A stretch of DNA of 9,514 bases from Prevotellaceae bacterium. GTDB taxonomy: Bacteria > Bacteroidota > Bacteroidia > Bacteroidales > UBA932. Of this stretch, positions 6,232 to 9,514 are shown piece by piece; the stretch's first letter is position 1; every line of letters starts with the position of its first letter. The translations under genes and the position numbers were made by a program. The stretch spans positions 1 to 9,514 of the forward strand of contig JAITMY010000007.1 of NCBI GenBank assembly GCA_031290755.1, in the 5' to 3' direction. The notes below the pieces were generated by a model. It was not told where the DNA came from and made no database searches. It saw only the letters and a list, made by a program, of their open reading frames with translations.

Positions 6232-6933
6232 TTAGTATCGGGGGTCGGGGGCCTCGGTGAAGGCCTTGCCCGGGGGCAGCGGCATCCGCAGGTAGGTTAT
6301 CGGGCAGCCGCGGGCGCGGAACATTTGCTCGTAGGTGGTCTGTATGTCGAGCAGGTCGTCGTGCGGCGCGGCGTACAGGTCGGCGGTGCAGGCGAGCGGC
6401 GCCAGCCCGCTGGCGGCGAGCACGGCCTTGGCGTAGGCGTGGAGGGCTGCGCTGTCGGTTTTGAGGTGCAGCACCCCGCGCGGCGCTGGCGCGAGCTGGG
6501 CGTAGCGGTCGAGGAACAAGGGCGAGCACAGCCGCCGCCGCGGGTGCGAGGGCTGCGGGTCGGGGAACGTGAGCCACACCTCGCTCACCTCGCCCGCCGC
6601 GAAGAGCGAGGTGATGACCTCCACGCGCGTGCGCACAAACGCCACGTTGGGCAGGTGCTCCTCCGTGGCGGTTTTGGCGCCCCGCCACAGCCGCGCCCCC
6701 TTAATGTCGATGCCGATGAAGTTGCGCTCGGGCGTGCGCCGCGCCAGCTCCACGGTGTACTCCCCCCGCCCGCACCCAAGCTCAAGCACTATGGGGTGCG
6801 CGTTGCCGAACATCAGCTCGCCCCACCGCCCCTTGAGGCGGAAGTCGCCCCGCAGCAGCTCCTCCAGCGGCGGCTGAAAGAGCAGCGAGAACGTTTCGTT
6901 CTCGGCAAACCGCGCCTGCTTATTTTTGCCCAT
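6232..6933 (-). CDS. trmB: tRNA (guanine-N7-)-methyltransferase
   Basis: A 233-residue SAM-dependent enzyme that makes m7G46 in the variable loop of tRNAs. The SAM-binding loop is ELGCGRGEY at 51-59, the acidic ribose-binding end of strand 2 is GID at 74-76, the family motif FPDP is at 123-126, and the C-terminal TTYE (TxYE motif) is at 199-202. The length is typical. The N-terminus MGKNKQARFAEN fits Bacteroidota TrmB. ATG 6933 lies inside the 3' end of gldH (14-base overlap), so translation is probably coupled. pepT follows after 38 bases. Confidence 0.95.
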   Translation of the reverse strand: MGKNKQARFAENETFSLLFQPPLEELLRGDFRLKGRWGELMFGNAHPIVLELGCGRGEYTVELARRTPERNFIGIDIKGARLWRGAKTATEEHLPNVAFVRTRVEVITSLFAAGEVSEVWLTFPDPQPSHPRRRLCSPLFLDRYAQLAPAPRGVLHLKTDSAALHAYAKAVLAASGLAPLACTADLYAAPHDDLLDIQTTYEQMFRARGCPITYLRMPLPPGKAFTEAPDPRY

Positions 6934-7402
6934 GGGTTTTCTCTATGCGCAGGCCAACGCTCACCACGTGGAGCAGCGCCTCTGTGCGCATCCCCTGCTG
7001 CACGGCGACGTGGTACGTCCCCTCCTGCGAGAAGCGCACGCTCTTGCGGTAGGCCAGCCGGTTGTTGATGATGGAGGCCGCGCCTGCGCCCAGCCACCGT
7101 CCGTAGAGGTCGGCGAGCATGTACTCTACCGTGTCGGACAGGAAGTCTCCGCTGGGGGCGGTGGTCTTCACAAAGAAGTAGATGTTGCTGAAGGGGTAGC
7201 TGGTCGTGTGGCGCAGGTGGAAGTAGAAGTCGAAGGCGGCGACCGTGTCGGCGACCTCCACGTCGAAGTGCGCCACGCTGTCGTAGCGCCACCCCTCCTG
7301 CGGGATGGTCCGGACGGTGTCGTAGAGGCTCGCCCTGTTGCAGCCCGCGAGCGCCACGGCGAGCGCCGCCACGCCTGCCCAGCGCCTAACGGCGGCGGCC
7401 AC
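6920..7402 (-). CDS. gldH: GldH-family lipoprotein
   Basis: A 160-residue lipoprotein of the GldH family, named for a gliding protein of Flavobacterium but conserved in many non-gliding Bacteroidota. I chose GTG 7402: it gives a compact lipoprotein signal peptide with Arg6-Arg7, a hydrophobic stretch and a lipobox LAGC with lipidated Cys21. The reading frame extends upstream to 7627, but only through the disordered-tail coding part of the preceding gene. The mature part (YDTVRTIPQEGW, then FDFYFHLRHTTSYPF) matches the family pattern of an N-terminal YD segment followed by a beta domain. It overlaps the ricT-like gene by 17 bases and trmB by 14. Neighbouring positions of PSP1 and GldH genes are, as I recall, common in Bacteroidales. 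The exact start is uncertain; the family call is firmer. Confidence 0.8.
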   Translation of the reverse strand: MAAAVRRWAGVAALAVALAGCNRASLYDTVRTIPQEGWRYDSVAHFDVEVADTVAAFDFYFHLRHTTSYPFSNIYFFVKTTAPSGDFLSDTVEYMLADLYGRWLGAGAASIINNRLAYRKSVRFSQEGTYHVAVQQGMRTEALLHVVSVGLRIEKTHGQK

Positions 7403-8765
7403 CGCGCGAGCTGCGCCGCCGGTGCTCGCCCCCTGCCCGCGCTGGCGCGTCGGGCTTAGCTTGCTGCGGCTTGGCCTGCTGTGGCTGTGGTTTGGCCTCC
7501 TGCGCCTGAGGCTTGGCCTCCTGCGGCGCCCGCCGCTCGGCCTGCTGTTCGCTTGTGTTTGCATCGCTTGCTGGTTTACTATGCCTACGTCTATCCCTGT
7601 CCCTATCTCTATCTCTGTCGCGCCCACCGCCGCGCCCGCTGCGGCGCCCGCGGTCGAAGCGCGTGATGCTGTCCTCGCCCGCCGAGCTGGTGAACTCTGG
7701 CGGCATGGCCGCCGCGGCGGCGTGGCGCTCTGCGTCCGCGCCCTCCAGCAGCGCCTTCACCTTCAGCCCCTTCTTGTTCTGCTCCAGTATCTCCTTCACC
7801 CTGTCCACGGACACCGCTATCAGGTTCTCCATCGACGCGCGGTCGAAGTTGTACCACATCGTGCGGCGGAAGATGTCCATCTTATGCTGGTAGGCTGTCC
7901 CCAACTCGGTTTCGAGCGACACGTGGGGGGGCGGGAAGTCTCTCTGGGCTTCGATGTAGCAGGTCAGCTCGAAGTTGAGGCAGCACTTCAGCTTTCCGCA
8001 CTGCCCGCTGAGCTTCTGGGGGTTCACGGGGATGTCCTGGTAGCGAGCTGCGCTGGTGGACACCGAGGCAAAGCAGCACTCCCACTTCGAGCAGCAGAGC
8101 TCGCGCCCGCAGGTTCCGATGCCGCCCGTGCGCCCGGCCTCCTGCCGCACCCCAATCTGCCGCATCTCTATCCGCACCTTGAACGTGTCGGCCATGAGCT
8201 TTATCAGCTCGCGGAAGTCGATGCGGTCGTCGGCGATGTAGTAGAAGATGGCCTTTGTCTTGTCGGCCTGCACCTCCACGTCGCTCACCTTCATCACCAG
8301 CCCCAGCCCTTCGGCGAGCTGCCGCGCGCGCACCATGAACCAGTGCTCGAGCGCGATGGCCTCGCTCCACTTCTCGATGTCGGAGCCCCGCGCCTTGCGG
8401 TAGAGCTTCTTGCACTCGCTGCGCCCCGCCGCGAGGTTGTAGCGCCCCATTTGGCGCGCCACGATGCCGCCCGTGAGCGACACGATGCCGATGTCGTGCC
8501 CCGGCGCGGCCTCCACGGCCACGATGTCTCCCCGCCGGAGGGTCAGCTCGTTCACGTTGCGGAAGTATCCCTTGCGCGTGTTCTTGAAGCGCACCTCCAC
8601 GAGGTTGTCCGGCAGGCCTGCGCTGTATAGCCCCTCCATCCAGTCGAACGTGCCCATCTTCTGGCACCGCTCGTCCGGCGAGCAGGCCAGCTCGCCCGGC
8701 CCCGCGGCCTTATTTACGCGGCAGCCCCGCGTGTATAGCATCTCCTCCTCTACCTGTGCTTCCAT
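7386..8765 (-). CDS. PSP1-domain protein, RicT/YaaT-like, with long disordered tail
   Basis: A 459-residue protein with a PSP1 core at about 55-275. In Bacillus, the RicT homologue is part of a complex carrying Fe-S clusters that affects RNase Y-dependent processing; the role in Bacteroidota is not known to me. Conserved cysteines stand at 219, 224-225, 230-231, 256 and 261-262, in CGRELCC and CGKLKCC patterns typical of the family, with further N-terminal cysteines at 15, 28 and 34. After about 345 the sequence becomes low-complexity: RGRRSGRGGG then five DR pairs at 383-392, followed by Q/A/K/P-rich repeats and a basic end (GGRRR), probably disordered and RNA-binding. ATG 8765 follows vapC by 15 bases, and gldH overlaps the 3' end by 17 bases. 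Confidence 0.9.
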   Translation of the reverse strand: MEAQVEEEMLYTRGCRVNKAAGPGELACSPDERCQKMGTFDWMEGLYSAGLPDNLVEVRFKNTRKGYFRNVNELTLRRGDIVAVEAAPGHDIGIVSLTGGIVARQMGRYNLAAGRSECKKLYRKARGSDIEKWSEAIALEHWFMVRARQLAEGLGLVMKVSDVEVQADKTKAIFYYIADDRIDFRELIKLMADTFKVRIEMRQIGVRQEAGRTGGIGTCGRELCCSKWECCFASVSTSAARYQDIPVNPQKLSGQCGKLKCCLNFELTCYIEAQRDFPPPHVSLETELGTAYQHKMDIFRRTMWYNFDRASMENLIAVSVDRVKEILEQNKKGLKVKALLEGADAERHAAAAAMPPEFTSSAGEDSITRFDRGRRSGRGGGRDRDRDRDRDRRRHSKPASDANTSEQQAERRAPQEAKPQAQEAKPQPQQAKPQQAKPDAPARAGGEHRRRSSRGGRRR

Positions 8766-8780
8766 TGTGTAAGTTTGTTA

Positions 8781-9164
8781 TCAGCGTTCGAGGGCGTGCA
8801 GGTCAAGCAAGCGCAGCCCCTTTATTTTTTCAAAGTCCTTAGTGTTGTGCGTAAGCAGCGTGAGCCGCGCCGTGAGCGCCGTGGCCGCAACAATGGCGTC
8901 GGGCAGCTTCATCCGGCATGAGCGGCGCACCTCAATTGCCTTGTCCACCACGGCATCGTCCATCGGGAGGATGTTTGCGCAGCGCACGAACTCTTCTATT
9001 GGCGGCTCTACCCGCGAGAAGCCAAGCAGCTCGATTTTGTTGATGACCGAGAGGTTAATCTCGTCGTCCATGACGGCGGCCATCACCTCCTGCGCACGGG
9101 CAGCGAACTTGCCCCCCATGAAGTCGAGCGCCGCATTCGTATCTATAAGGTACCTCGGCTCCAT
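8781..9164 (-). CDS. vapC: VapC-like PIN-domain RNase toxin
   Basis: A 127-residue PIN-domain protein. The metal-binding acidic residues are in place: Asp8 in LIDTN, Glu45 in NKIELLGF, Asp89 in LPDAIVAATAL and Asp110 in THNTKDF. Such toxins cleave tRNA or rRNA when not bound by their antitoxin. The length is standard and the active site appears intact. The start at 9164 overlaps the end of the antitoxin gene by 22 bases, the usual coupled arrangement. Its stop lies only 15 bases before the ricT-like gene on the same strand, with no terminator between, so toxin-operon transcription may continue into the core genes. Confidence 0.92.
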   Translation of the reverse strand: MEPRYLIDTNAALDFMGGKFAARAQEVMAAVMDDEINLSVINKIELLGFSRVEPPIEEFVRCANILPMDDAVVDKAIEVRRSCRMKLPDAIVAATALTARLTLLTHNTKDFEKIKGLRLLDLHALER

Positions 9165-9367
9165 TCGCTGCGCATTTGAAGTAGCTCCGCCTGTAGCTCA
9201 TCGGCCCGGGCGCTCGACAGGCAGCCGGCGAAGCGCTCCGAAGGGCGCTGCCGCACGAGCGGTGCGCTGGCGCCGGTGCTGACTACCCGCAGCACGCGCA
9301 TGCGCTCTAAGCTCCGCAGGAAGCCCAGCGCCGCCTCGTCTCTGATTTCTACTACTGCTGTGTTCAT
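9143..9367 (-). CDS. vapB: VapB-like antitoxin
   Basis: A 74-residue protein encoded directly upstream of and overlapping vapC. The N-terminal part (MNTAVVEIRDEAALGFLRSL) and the charged, helical C-terminal tail ending QMRSEWSRGTL resemble small antitoxins paired with PIN toxins in Bacteroidota; the tail would wrap around the toxin. I cannot name the DNA-binding fold with confidence. ATG 9367 is preceded by AAGGAAGGAA, an unusually purine-rich ribosome binding site for this genome. A candidate promoter and operator lie immediately upstream. Confidence 0.8.
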   Translation of the reverse strand: MNTAVVEIRDEAALGFLRSLERMRVLRVVSTGASAPLVRQRPSERFAGCLSSARADELQAELLQMRSEWSRGTL

Positions 9368-9384
9368 TTCCTTCCTTATATATT

Positions 9385-9421
9385 AGGTGCGAAGGTAGCA
9401 CTTTTTTTACATGAAGCACCT
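9385..9421 (-). promoter_or_regulatory. vapBC promoter with bracketing inverted repeat (candidate operator)
   Basis: On the minus strand TACCTTCG at 9397-9390 matches TAnnTTTG at seven of eight positions, predicting a start near 9386 and a 19-base leader. No good -33 TTTG is seen. AGGTGC (9385-9390) and its complement GCACCT (9416-9421) flank the promoter with centres 31 bp apart, about three helical turns. A shorter GTGC-N7-GCAC (9387-9401) lies inside. Type II antitoxins commonly repress their own promoter through such palindromes; that role here is inferred. Confidence 0.45.
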
Positions 9422-9429
9422 CCCGCGCC

Positions 9430-9459
9430 AAAAAAAACTCACCCCGCTGGGCGGGGGTG
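9430..9459 (-). terminator. Intrinsic terminator for a minus-strand gene to the right
   Basis: Read on the minus strand, CACCCCCGCCC-AGCGGGGTG forms a GC-rich stem of about eight pairs (one bulged base) with a three-base loop, followed two bases later by eight T residues (9437-9430). This is a classical Rho-independent terminator. It would end a transcript entering from outside the window and so separate vapBC from its upstream neighbour, supporting an independent vapBC promoter. Confidence 0.7.
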
Positions 9460-9514
9460 CGTTAGCAGCGCTGATAAGGGTGCGTTAGCAGCGCTGCTAA
9501 GGGTGCGTTAGCAG
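9455..9514. repeat. Tandem array of 23-bp palindromic repeats, cut by the right edge
   Basis: Units begin at 9455, 9478 and 9501; the third is cut after 14 bases. Each is GGGTGCG followed by TTAGCAGCGCTGCTAA, a perfect 16-bp palindrome in unit 2; unit 1 has one mismatch (GATAA for GCTAA). The array overlaps the base of the terminator hairpin. Sequence and period differ from the array at 3244-3411, but the plan, a 16-bp palindromic core plus a short G-rich linker in tandem between genes, is the same. Confidence 0.85.

Noticed and set aside
7403..7627. Long N-terminal extension of GldH starting at 7627.
   Set aside because: It is the alternative-frame reading of the low-complexity tail of the PSP1 protein. 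A signal peptide and lipobox fit a start at GTG 7402.
4976..8630. Long plus-strand frames opposite pepT, trmB, gldH and the PSP1 gene (up to 430 residues).
   Set aside because: Their composition is that of antisense GC-rich frames, and the minus-strand proteins are recognised families with intact motifs.

Overview
The window looks like part of a GC-rich member of the Bacteroidota, most likely Bacteroidales. The evidence is: several promoter candidates of the TTTG / TAnnTTTG type used by the Bacteroidota primary sigma factor; a GldH-family lipoprotein directly downstream of a PSP1-domain (RicT-like) gene; weak or absent Shine-Dalgarno sequences; and a 219-residue hypothetical protein of a type I remember only from Bacteroidales. 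By eye most genes exceed 60% G+C, while the mntA-hepT pair is nearer 50%. No rRNA, tRNA, CRISPR array or transposase gene was seen.

Left block (1-3057, minus strand): the N-terminal 1019 residues of a non-ribosomal peptide synthetase, open to the window edge, with order adenylation - carrier - condensation. The reading ends in the linker after the condensation domain, so a second module probably lies to the left. It diverges from a plus-strand gene across a 402-base gap (3058-3459). That gap holds both promoter candidates, a perfect small hairpin and an eight-unit tandem array of palindromic 21-bp repeats; the array would lie in the 5' leader of the plus-strand gene.

Middle block (3460-4961, plus strand): the 219-residue conserved protein of unknown function, a 181-base gap with two stem-loops and a strong promoter, then a MntA-HepT toxin-antitoxin pair (nucleotidyltransferase antitoxin, HEPN RNase toxin). 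The mntA promoter lies so close to the ATG that the message should be nearly leaderless.

Right block (4964-9367, minus strand): six closely packed genes reading vapB-vapC-ricT-like-gldH-trmB-pepT. Several overlap and the widest gap is 38 bases, so one polycistronic message is plausible. VapBC is a second toxin-antitoxin pair, with its own promoter bracketed by inverted repeats. The other four are core genes: an Fe-S/RNA-associated PSP1 protein, a lipoprotein, tRNA m7G46 methyltransferase and peptidase T. hepT and pepT converge with stop codons inside one 8-bp palindrome.

Right edge (9368-9514): the vapBC control region, an intrinsic terminator serving a minus-strand gene outside the window, and a second tandem palindromic array (23-bp unit, perfect 16-bp palindrome) running off the edge. 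The least explained features are the two palindromic arrays, the strand-asymmetric hairpin at 4177-4225, and the unknown product of the synthetase.
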